Shown here: piece by piece, positions 25,149 to 32,707 of the stretch
Position numbering within the stretch: the stretch's first letter is position 1
Layout: each line of letters begins with the position of its first letter
Assembly: GCA_965218055.1 (NCBI GenBank)
Contig: CBDCKA010000002.1
Location: 744,001 to 808,000, forward strand
DNA length: 64,000 bases
From: CBDBKE01 sp965218055
Lineage (GTDB): Bacteria > Acidobacteriota > Terriglobia > JAJPHL01 > JAPKYU01
Direction of reading: 5' to 3'
Made by a program: the position numbers and the translations under genes
The notes under the pieces: model-generated
Seen by the model: the letters and a program-made list of their open reading frames with translations, nothing else
Database searches by the model: none
Told to the model about the DNA's origin: nothing

Positions 25149-25436
25149 CTTTCAGGCACCTTCCAGTCGCACGCGTAAGCACACCACCCGGTGCTGTCTT
25201 TTCGCTAATCCAGATCGTACTAGGTGTAAGAGTCGAGGTTAGTCAAGTTACGGTATCCAGACGAGCCATGTCAAGCCGCCTAGTCCGCGGGTGATGTCAT
25301 GCTGCCGGCGGAAAAAGGCGGAGGCGGAGGGTGCGGGCCCTTGTCCCTTAGTAACCCCGCTAGGAGGGGGAGATTGGCCATCCGCCGTAGGCGTTACGGC
25401 GAAACAGAACCTACGACCAAACCTGCCAATGCAGTA
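25149..25436. other. Intergenic region between E2 and secreted-protein genes
   Basis: Apart from the candidate E2 promoter and a short stem (CCGTA/TACGG near 25382-25396) no gene or repeat was recognised. Confidence 0.4.
25217..25246 (-). promoter_or_regulatory. Candidate promoter for the E2 gene
   Basis: On the minus strand TTGACT (25246-25241) and TAGTAC (25222-25217) are 18 bases apart, about 70 bases before the E2 ATG. The -35 matches consensus at five of six positions; the -10 is weak. Confidence 0.3.
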
Positions 25437-27323
25437 CTACTGGTCCGCCATCCGGGGGCGATTCCAAGGCTGTGCCAGCGTGGGTTGGTTGGCGTAGCGT
25501 TTCATCTGGAACACCAGCCGGCTGCCGCAGCCGGGCTCCAGCCGCACGGTGACGAATGGGTGATCCAGAGTCAGGGACTTGTTGTCCAAGGCGACGGAAC
25601 GGAACTGATGTTCGCCATAGGCGCCGGCCTGCACAACGACGGTGCGGGTCTCGACTGGATTGACGTTGACCAGGGTCAACGTCACCGAGTCGGCCGTGAG
25701 CTTCTCGACCAGGGCTGCGACATCCTCTGGCAGCCCGGCCCGCTGCCGGGGCGGATCGAAATAGCGGACCCGGCTATGCAGCATCCAGGCGGGGCCGGTC
25801 AGGTATCCGCCCAGGGTGAGCTGGGTCAGCGTGTCGGTGGTGGCCGGATTGAGGGTTAACAACCAGTCCGCCAAGCGCGTCGCAGCGGTGGTCGGGTCGT
25901 TGCGCATCTCCTCCATTTTCCGGCGAATGTCCTCCAGGTCTGCCCGCAGCGCCTTCTCCGGATATTGCGGGTTTTGCCCTTCCAGAAACCCAATCCAGCC
26001 GCTCTTGGAGATGCGCTTCAGGTCCGTTCGCTCCATGGACCAGAGATAGATTTCCGTCAACCGGTTGGTGAAAAGGTTGTCTGTCCAGTGATACCAACGC
26101 TCCTGGCCGGCGTGCCCATGGCCGCGTGGATCCCCATACATCTGCGGGATCATAACCTTTCCATCAATCCTTTTTTTCTGCGCGTAGAGATTGTCCATTT
26201 GCTTGCGGAGGGTATGAATATATGCGGGATCTCCAGTGAGTAAAAACGCATTGCCAAATCCCGGCCACATGCCCACGTGAAAGAGGTTTCGGTGGGCAAT
26301 TCGTTCGATTTCCCCATCAAAAATTGTGAAGTTCCAGCCGTACGTACCCTTGTACCATTTTCCGCCGTATTCGCCGCCGATTGTCCCGTCCAAGCCAATA
26401 TTCGTGGGAATGTTGCCGCCATTGGCTTCCGTCCGCTGCTTCCAGGCGTTGACGTACTCCAGAACCCAGTCCCGATACTTGCGCTCGTGCGTGAGCATGT
26501 AGGCGTCTAGGGCCAGATTGGTGGTCGCCAGATTCAGCGGCTGGTCGCCCACGCTGTCCAGGTATTCGTCACAATGGGCCAGCATTTTGGGGTAGTGCTT
26601 CTCAAAGTCGAGCATTTCTTGTTGGCCCGCGCTGCTGTGGAGCATGTGGAAGCTTCCGGAGACCGGGTCGCCCACCCAGTCATACACGGTGGCTTTCCTC
26701 AACATGGGGCCCTTGCTGCCGTTCCAGATGCTGCGGATGATCTTGTGCTTGGGGTCGTAGTTGGGCGCCTCGGGATCCTCGTTCATGAAGAGCCCGGCGA
26801 ATCGCCGCATGCGCTCCCGCAGCCGTGCGTCGGCGGGATCCGACAGGCCCTGGAGCATGAAGCCTCGCATCCCCTCGCCGGTGTGGAGCCAGTCGGACAT
26901 GGTGATGAATTCCTTGTAATAGGCGCCCTCCCTGGCCAGTTCGGTCTTGGTAGTTCTCAGTTCCTTGTATTGCCGGAGGTGGCCTTCCAGAGCCTTCTTG
27001 AACAGATGCAGGACTGAATCGGAAGCACCCAGGGCATGAAGCAGTGTCCAGTTGCCAAACGTCTCCATCGCATCATCGGGGCCGTCCAGGGTGCCCCAGC
27101 GAGGGGTGTGCAGCAGGTAGCCGCGCTCGTCCAGATACTTGGCGGCGAAACGATCGCAAGCTCTGGAATTCGCACGCAAGAGCTCTCGTTCCAGCAGAGC
27201 CCAGCCGGGCGGTGTCATAGGCGTGGCAATCACCACGGTGGCCTCTTCCGTCGCAGGCGACACGACACGACATGCAAGCACCAGGATCAGTAAACAACCA
27301 ATGCGCACTAGGACGTTGGGCAT
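25437..27323 (-). CDS. Secreted protein of unknown function, possible alpha/alpha-toroid fold
   Basis: About 628 residues. The ATG at 27323 has GAGGAGAA six bases upstream and opens a signal peptide (MPNVLVRIGCLLILVLACRVV); a start at 27350 would place a charged leader in front. The body is rich in aromatic and Trp/His/Asp residues in helix-like repeats (FGNWTLLHALGASD, GMRGFMLQGLSD, NLATTNLALDAYMLTHERKYRDWVLEYVNAW, GMWPGFGNAFLLTGDP), reminiscent of the (alpha/alpha)6 barrels of polysaccharide lyases and unsaturated glycosyl hydrolases. The last ~100 residues look like a beta-sandwich. I do not recognise the family. Its neighbours are glycan-related or secreted, so a carbohydrate-active role is the first guess. 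Confidence 0.75.
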   Translation of the reverse strand: MPNVLVRIGCLLILVLACRVVSPATEEATVVIATPMTPPGWALLERELLRANSRACDRFAAKYLDERGYLLHTPRWGTLDGPDDAMETFGNWTLLHALGASDSVLHLFKKALEGHLRQYKELRTTKTELAREGAYYKEFITMSDWLHTGEGMRGFMLQGLSDPADARLRERMRRFAGLFMNEDPEAPNYDPKHKIIRSIWNGSKGPMLRKATVYDWVGDPVSGSFHMLHSSAGQQEMLDFEKHYPKMLAHCDEYLDSVGDQPLNLATTNLALDAYMLTHERKYRDWVLEYVNAWKQRTEANGGNIPTNIGLDGTIGGEYGGKWYKGTYGWNFTIFDGEIERIAHRNLFHVGMWPGFGNAFLLTGDPAYIHTLRKQMDNLYAQKKRIDGKVMIPQMYGDPRGHGHAGQERWYHWTDNLFTNRLTEIYLWSMERTDLKRISKSGWIGFLEGQNPQYPEKALRADLEDIRRKMEEMRNDPTTAATRLADWLLTLNPATTDTLTQLTLGGYLTGPAWMLHSRVRYFDPPRQRAGLPEDVAALVEKLTADSVTLTLVNVNPVETRTVVVQAGAYGEHQFRSVALDNKSLTLDHPFVTVRLEPGCGSRLVFQMKRYANQPTLAQPWNRPRMADQ

Positions 27324-27383
27324 GACGATTCTCCTCGCATGGCGGATCAACTACATCGGGCAGCAAACCTGCCCGCACATCCT

Positions 27384-28790
27384 TTATTGCCCGGATAGTG
27401 GAGGCATTTGCATTCTGCGCAGTCTCTGGTTCAGATATCGGCTGTTTCCCAGGGCGCGTTTCTCTTTGTTGAGCCGTTTCACCTGCGCCATGGCCTCGCG
27501 TGCCTTTTCCTTCTGCCCGGTTTTCCGGTACGCGATGGAAACCTGGTAATAGGCGGTGATATCGTCCGGGTCCAGCTTGATCGCCGCCTCAAACTCGGGA
27601 ATGGCAGAGCGGAGATCCTTCTTCTTCAGGTAAAGCTTGCCGAGGTTGGTGCGCGTGCGGGAGTAGGCCGGCTGCAACGCGGCAGCCCGTTTCAGATGTT
27701 TCATCGCTTCTTCCTCCCGGCCTTCCCGAATACGCAGCTCTCCCAGAAGGTAATGGGCGAAGAAGTTGGAGGGATGCGCCTGGGTCACCTGCTGCAGCAG
27801 GGCAATCGCATCGTCATGCCGCTCCCCATGAAGATACAGGAAGGCCAGGCCGATCTTGGCGGAAGCCGACTTGGGCTGGATTTCCATGGCCTTGCGGTAG
27901 TCCAATTCCGCGTCGCCGTAGCGCCCGTGAGAAAGCCGCAGATATCCGCGCAGGAGATGCAACGGATAGGACTTCGGCAGATGCTTGACACCTTGATCCA
28001 GCAACTCCATCCTCACCGAAACCATATGTACATCCACCGGCAGCCCGGCAATCAAGATGTAGTTGCCCTCATCCTGCGGATCGTTCCGGATTGCCTGTTT
28101 CAGTGTCTTCAGGGCGTTTTCCGCTTGGCCGGCTTCCAGGTAGGCCTTCCCCAACAGGGTCAGGATGTCCCCATCCTTGGGATACTTCGGCTGGGCCTCC
28201 TTCAGGGTAGCAATACACTCGGGCAGCTTTCTGGCCTGGTACTGGGCAAGGGCCAGGTTGTAGGCGGCCACCGCTGGCTTCGGATACCCCTTCTGGGCGC
28301 GCTGGAAATACTTCTCTGCGGCCAGTAATTGGCCAAAGCGCGCCAGCAGCAACCCCGATTCAAACTGGGCCACCGCGTCGGTTTCCGGTACTCCCGCCAG
28401 CACCTGCTTGGCCCGGGCCTCGTTTCGGGTTCGCAGCAGCGCTTCGGCATAGTCCACACTGAGCAGCGGATTGTTGGCCAGCACAGCCGGAACCTTCTCA
28501 AAGTGAGCGGCCGCCTTGGCATAGTCCTGTTGTTGGAACGCAATCTGACCGCGCAGGGCGTTCATGGGCTCATTCTGCGGATCCCGGCCCAGTCCCTTCT
28601 CCAAAAGCTGGATGGCCTCCTCCACACGGCCCTTCTGGAGAAGTTCCAGCGCGCTCTGCACCTTTGCCTCTTGGGCCCAGCCGGCGCTCAGACCAAGCAG
28701 CAACAGCAGGAGATGGGCCCATCCCGGGAGAACCCGCCCGAGGGGATACCGCCCAGAGGGGCTAGCCGATCTGGAAAACAGTCCGACCAT
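27384..28790 (-). CDS. Secreted tetratricopeptide-repeat protein
   Basis: 468 residues: signal peptide (VLPGWAHLLLLLLGLSAGWAQ) and then about ten TPR units from residue 45 to near the C-terminus (VEEAIQLLEKGLGRDPQNEP, YAKAAAHFEKVPA, AENALKTLKQAIRNDPQDEG, AIPEFEAAIKLDPDDITAYYQVSIAYRKTG). TPR arrays are protein-binding scaffolds. Its ATG overlaps the stop of the CRTAC1-like gene by one base (TGATG), so the two are co-translated, a pairing common in Acidobacteriota genomes. The C-terminal ~35 residues are basic (MAQVKRLNKEKRALGN). It probably binds or assembles the FG-GAP protein outside the cytoplasm; this is inference. Confidence 0.85.
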   Translation of the reverse strand: MVGLFSRSASPSGRYPLGRVLPGWAHLLLLLLGLSAGWAQEAKVQSALELLQKGRVEEAIQLLEKGLGRDPQNEPMNALRGQIAFQQQDYAKAAAHFEKVPAVLANNPLLSVDYAEALLRTRNEARAKQVLAGVPETDAVAQFESGLLLARFGQLLAAEKYFQRAQKGYPKPAVAAYNLALAQYQARKLPECIATLKEAQPKYPKDGDILTLLGKAYLEAGQAENALKTLKQAIRNDPQDEGNYILIAGLPVDVHMVSVRMELLDQGVKHLPKSYPLHLLRGYLRLSHGRYGDAELDYRKAMEIQPKSASAKIGLAFLYLHGERHDDAIALLQQVTQAHPSNFFAHYLLGELRIREGREEEAMKHLKRAAALQPAYSRTRTNLGKLYLKKKDLRSAIPEFEAAIKLDPDDITAYYQVSIAYRKTGQKEKAREAMAQVKRLNKEKRALGNSRYLNQRLRRMQMPPLSGQ

Positions 28791-30493
28791 CAGCGCTGAT
28801 CCGCCCTTGAAGAACCTGCCAAAACCCCCTTTCGTTCGTGGATGGAAACGACCCGATCGGCGGCCACGTTTTCAATGACTTGCTGGGTGCCGCTCGGCCA
28901 GGAGATTTCGATCCGCTCGGCCTGCGTTGCCGCGCCCAGGCCAAAATGCACGCGCAGGCCGTTGCTGGAGTAGTAGCTGGAGGCGCTCCGCACCTCGTCG
29001 GTCTGGGTTCTGCCCTGAGAGTGGAGCCGAATCCGGGCACCGATGGCGCTTCGATTCGAGCGCGCACCCTCCAAACGCAGAATCAGCCAATGGTTCTTGT
29101 CTCCGCCTTCATTGCGCAATAACGAAGGCAAGTCGTTCATGTTGGCGATCACGATATCCAGGTCGCCGTCCCCATCCAGGTCCTCGAAGGCAGCTCCGCG
29201 GCTGGCCGTTTTCACCTGCATGGCGGCCCCGGCCCGGGCCGACAGGTCCTGGAACGTGCCGTTGCCCAAATTCCGAAAGACCTGCTTGGCCTGCCGATAG
29301 CTGATGCCAGACGAATGCCCGTCCACCTCTGGGTAAACGTGGCCGCTAACAACAAAGATGTCCTTCCAGCCGTCGTTGTCCAGGTCCACCAGTCCGACGC
29401 CCCAACTCAAGTACTGGGCGTTGTACCCCAATTTGGCCGAGAATGTAACGTCGGTGAAGGTTTCATCCTGGTTGTTCTGATAAAGCGTGTCTTCGGAAAA
29501 ATTGGTCACCATCAGGTCCGGATACCCATCCCGGTTATAGTCACCGATGCCCACCCCCATGCAGCCCTGCTCTTTGCCGTCTTCGTCATAGGCAATGCCG
29601 GATTCGATGGCGATGTCAGCAAACGTCCCATCGCCGTTGTTCTTCAGCAGCACGTTGGGGGTTTGGTCGCAAGCCACGAAGATGTCCGGCCAGCCATCCA
29701 GGTTGAAATCCAACGTCACCGGCATGAAGCAATAAAAGCCCTCAACCCCAGTGACGCCGGCTGCCGCAGAGACATCGGTGAAGGTACCGTCTCCGTTGTT
29801 GCGGTACAAGATGTTCTCTGCCCGTCCCAGCCCCAGGGGGCCGCACAGCACCGGCATTCCTAGCCAGATGCAGCCTGGCCGGGAGCCGGGCTCGAATCGC
29901 GCCGCGTCGCGAGCTTCCAGGTAATTGGCTACAAACACGTCCAGGTCACCGTCGCGGTTGAAGTCCACGAAGGTGCAGCCGGCGTTCCAGCGGCCCGTCG
30001 CCTGGATGCCGGCTTCCTCCGATACATCCGCAAAGGTGCCATCTCCCCGGTTTCGGTAGAGAGCGTTGCCGCCGTAGGAAGTCAGGAAAAGGTCCGTCCA
30101 GCCATCGTTGTCGTAATCGCCCACGCAAGCTGCCTGGCCCCACCCGGAGCGACCCAGGCCGGCGGCCTTGGTCACGTCCTCAAACTTGCCATCTCCCAGA
30201 TTCCGGTAAAACCGGCTGCTCGGGGCTTGCTCCGGGGTCCATTCCAGGCGGGAGCCGTTGGCAAAAAAGATGTCCGGGCGACTGTCGCCATCGTAGTCAA
30301 AAACGGCCACCCCCGTGCCGCTTGTCTCCAGAACGTATTTCTGCCTGCCCACACCCCCATAGACAATTGGTTCGGAAAGGCCGGCGTTGGAGGCCACGTC
30401 GGTAAAGGAAATCCAGGTGTCGGGCCCCGGTCCCAGGGCAGCTAGAAGCGACAAGCCAGTGAAAGCTAGCAAGACAATCAACAGGAGGCGCAT
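28790..30493 (-). CDS. CRTAC1-family FG-GAP/VCBS repeat protein with ASPIC-UnbV domain
   Basis: 567 residues, secreted (signal MRLLLIVLLAFTGLSLLAALG). Seven or so FG-GAP units with calcium-binding D-x-D/N-x-D-G loops run from about 50 to 440 (VFDYDGDSRPDIFFANG, VGDYDNDGWTDLFLTSYGG, FVDFNRDGDLDVFVANY, LDFNLDGWPDIFVACD, IGDYNRDGYPDLMVTNF, LVDLDNDGWKDIFVVSG, FEDLDGDGDLDIVIAN). The C-terminal ASPIC/UnbV domain (RSAIGARIRLHSQG, HFGLGAATQAERIEISWPSG) ends the protein. The predicted structure is a beta-propeller that binds Ca2+ and partners or glycans. A second, larger member is at 32704-35265. Function in bacteria is unknown. Confidence 0.9.
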   Translation of the reverse strand: MRLLLIVLLAFTGLSLLAALGPGPDTWISFTDVASNAGLSEPIVYGGVGRQKYVLETSGTGVAVFDYDGDSRPDIFFANGSRLEWTPEQAPSSRFYRNLGDGKFEDVTKAAGLGRSGWGQAACVGDYDNDGWTDLFLTSYGGNALYRNRGDGTFADVSEEAGIQATGRWNAGCTFVDFNRDGDLDVFVANYLEARDAARFEPGSRPGCIWLGMPVLCGPLGLGRAENILYRNNGDGTFTDVSAAAGVTGVEGFYCFMPVTLDFNLDGWPDIFVACDQTPNVLLKNNGDGTFADIAIESGIAYDEDGKEQGCMGVGIGDYNRDGYPDLMVTNFSEDTLYQNNQDETFTDVTFSAKLGYNAQYLSWGVGLVDLDNDGWKDIFVVSGHVYPEVDGHSSGISYRQAKQVFRNLGNGTFQDLSARAGAAMQVKTASRGAAFEDLDGDGDLDIVIANMNDLPSLLRNEGGDKNHWLILRLEGARSNRSAIGARIRLHSQGRTQTDEVRSASSYYSSNGLRVHFGLGAATQAERIEISWPSGTQQVIENVAADRVVSIHERKGVLAGSSRADQR

Positions 30494-30684
30494 TCTGTAC
30501 TCACTTTAGCATTCTATGCGGAACGAGGCCGTCGATTCCACCGGAGCAGCGAGACAAGGCAGATCGATACCTCGGCAAACGACGCTAGGTCGAGCAGTGC
30601 CAGATCATCTGGGTCTACGCGTTCTAGAGGGCCGTCGTCAAGAAGACCCTGATTGCCGCAAAACGTGAGACTTGTCCATTCCGG

Positions 30685-30909
30685 GTGCCAGTTCCGGGCG
30701 GACACCACGACGTCTGGCGCGTGCACGAACCCCATCGACTTCCGGGAAGGCGTGAGCGGTGGTCGTCGTTTGAGGATGGTACGGCTCGCCTGTGGCTCTG
30801 GTGCCCCGGCTGCCAACGCAAGACTGCGAAGTTGTACTCCTTCTTTTCCCCTGGGTCGCTTCACCGTTCTGACCTCCGCTGTCGGCACTGCCATCACCTG
30901 ACCTACTAG
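30685..30909 (+). pseudogene. Fragment of a small Zn-ribbon protein
   Basis: The frame ends with WCPGCQRKTAKLY ... LRCRHCHHLTY and a stop. This is the paired CPxC/CRxC knuckle of a short zinc-ribbon family that usually continues well past the LTY motif. No good start or ribosome site is present, so it looks like a remnant. An overlapping minus-strand open frame (30514-30942) has no family features. Confidence 0.4.
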
Positions 30910-31087
30910 AGCGTCAACTGCGGAGGCAATTGCTGGTGGCACGAAGTGGTCCCACCGATGCAGAGGCTGCGACGACGTAGACCCGCAGTGCCCCGGCCTT
31001 GGTTCAGTCGCGCCAAAACACCAAAATTCTGGTTTACGAGGTGTCCCCTCCTGATACGTATCCCAGTCTCACGCAGGAGCCTCGAAG

Positions 31088-31107
31088 GAAGTAGTATGAA
31101 GTAGTAT
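31088..31107. repeat. Tandem 10-bp repeat upstream of TPR gene
   Basis: GAAGTAGTAT occurs twice head to tail (31088-31097, 31098-31107), 70 bases before the next start codon. The rest of 30910-31177 shows nothing recognisable. Confidence 0.5.
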
Positions 31108-31177
31108 ATTGAGCTGAAGCCTATGCCGCAGCAGAGTAGCGGTTCGCCAGGCTTAACCTGGCAGTAGCGGAGGAATT

Positions 31178-32275
31178 ATGCCGAAGCGTGGACTTCTGGT
31201 TTTGTTGGCCGTGCTGGCCTGGTCGGAGGGTTTTTGCGTTCCCGCGCGTGCCCAGGCCCAGTTCGGCGCCATAACAGGCAAGGTGGTCGGGGAAGATGGC
31301 CAGCCCGTCGTTGGCGCCGAGATCGTGATTGAGGGAACCGAGATGAAGGCGAATTACAAGGTCAAGACGGACAAGAAGGGCCATTATTACCGTCGCGGCC
31401 TTAACATACAGAATGCTTACAACGTGACCCTGCTGATAGATGGGCTGAAAAAGACCTATGCGAATGGAGTAAGGATAAAAAGGGGGGAGGAAGTTATTGA
31501 CTTCGACTTGAAGGCGCACCGCGAACGCGCGCAGGCTGAGCGGGCAGGCCTCCAGGTGGGCCCGGGCGGGAGGCTCACCAAGGAACAGCGCCGAGAAGTC
31601 CAGCAGCAACTGGACAAGGAGAAGATCGAGCAGGACAAGATCCTGAAGCTCAATCAGCTCTTTGCTGATGGCGTGGGAGCAATGAGGGCCCGCAATTATG
31701 ACCAGGCCATTGCCCAGTTGGAAAAAGCTGCGCAGTTGGGCCCCGAACAGCACGCCGTGTTTGCGAATCTCGGGGACGCCTACATGAAAGCGGGCAGAAG
31801 CAAGCGCGGTTCCGACGCCCAGGCCTTGTACGAAAAGGCGATTGAGGCCCACGAGAAGGCCGTTGCCTTGAGTCCGGACGATCATACGCATCGCGTCCGA
31901 TTAGGAATGGCCCTGGCTTATGCGGGTGAATTTCGGCGAGCTGAGGAGGAACTGAGCAGGTGCGTTGCGCTCGACCCGGCCAACGGGGGCAAGTACTTGT
32001 ACAACCTGGGCGCGCTGCTGATCAACGATGGCCGGAGAGAAGAGGCCATCAAAGCCTTCCGCAAGGCTACCGAGCTTGACCCCAGCTACCCGATGGCCTG
32101 GTTTCAGCTTGGCGTGGCATTGAGCGCCGAAGCCAAGGTGGATGAGAAGACCGGCAAGTCCATCCCACCCCCCGGCACGGTGGAAGCGTTGCAAAAGTAC
32201 TTGGAATTGGAGCCTGACGGGCGTTTCGCGGCAGCCGCCAAATCCCTGATAGACGTTGCCACCCGGAGTCGATAG
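31178..32275 (+). CDS. Secreted TPR protein with N-terminal carboxypeptidase-regulatory-like domain
   Basis: 365 residues. Signal peptide (LLVLLAVLAWSEGFCVPARAQA), then a transthyretin/carboxypeptidase-regulatory-like fold at about 28-110 (GAITGKVVGEDGQPVVGAEIVIEG, GHYYRRGL), a charged helical linker (LTKEQRREVQQQLDKEKIEQDKILKL) and four to five TPR units (ARNYDQAIAQLEKAAQLGPEQ, AIEAHEKAVALSPDDHTH, FRRAEEELSRCVALDPANG, REEAIKAFRKATELDPSYP). The combination is widespread in Acidobacteriota; such proteins probably bridge surface and periplasmic partners. Ribosome site GGAGGAATT before the ATG. Oriented opposite to both CRTAC1-type genes that flank it. Confidence 0.85.
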   Translation: MPKRGLLVLLAVLAWSEGFCVPARAQAQFGAITGKVVGEDGQPVVGAEIVIEGTEMKANYKVKTDKKGHYYRRGLNIQNAYNVTLLIDGLKKTYANGVRIKRGEEVIDFDLKAHRERAQAERAGLQVGPGGRLTKEQRREVQQQLDKEKIEQDKILKLNQLFADGVGAMRARNYDQAIAQLEKAAQLGPEQHAVFANLGDAYMKAGRSKRGSDAQALYEKAIEAHEKAVALSPDDHTHRVRLGMALAYAGEFRRAEEELSRCVALDPANGGKYLYNLGALLINDGRREEAIKAFRKATELDPSYPMAWFQLGVALSAEAKVDEKTGKSIPPPGTVEALQKYLELEPDGRFAAAAKSLIDVATRSR

Positions 32276-32302
32276 GGAAAGTCCAGAAACCCACATCAGC
32301 AG

Positions 32303-32707
32303 CTAATTCGCTACAAATCCGCGCGCGATTCGCGGAACAGACTTCGCACCCGGCACGCGTGCGTCTTCTGCAAGTGAGAATGTGGCCCTCCAACAAGCTT
32401 CAAGCACGGCCCGCACACGCAGCATCAGTGGCAGTACTCGGCGGGCTGATGGTGTTTTTCCGTGGGGAACCAGGATGGAACCGTAGCGCCCACTGGCGAG
32501 GTTCACATACTCGCATCGTACTCGGAAACATTCCTCTGGACGGAGACCGCTGTCAATCAGGGACAGTGGCAACAGACAGCAACGGTTCGGATACCGCCAG
32601 ATATTGACCAGACCGATTGTTTCTTCTTGGCTTGGTGAGGTACAAACTTGTTGTGGAAAGTGTAAACCGGATTCAGTATGTGGAGCGCGTAGGAATGGGG
32701 GTTTCAC
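32303..32707 (-). pseudogene. Tyrosine-recombinase (phage integrase) fragment
   Basis: Residues around 45-110 match the first half of the catalytic domain: LSLIDSGLRPEECFRVR (catalytic Arg in GLR), the beta-hairpin with Lys in HGKTPSARRVLPL, and RVRAVLEACWRA. The second half with H-x-x-R and the nucleophilic Tyr is missing, as is the N-terminal core-binding domain. It is a relic of an integrated element. Confidence 0.5.

Noticed and set aside
25149..25436. Riboswitch upstream of E2 or downstream of the secreted gene
   Set aside because: Short stems exist but no known riboswitch core could be recognised.
27408..28328. Plus-strand open frame of 306 codons
   Set aside because: Mirror of the TPR gene on the minus strand; TPR repeats are unmistakable on that strand.
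30514..30942. Minus-strand open frame of 142 codons
   Set aside because: No family match; the plus strand holds a recognisable Zn-ribbon fragment instead.
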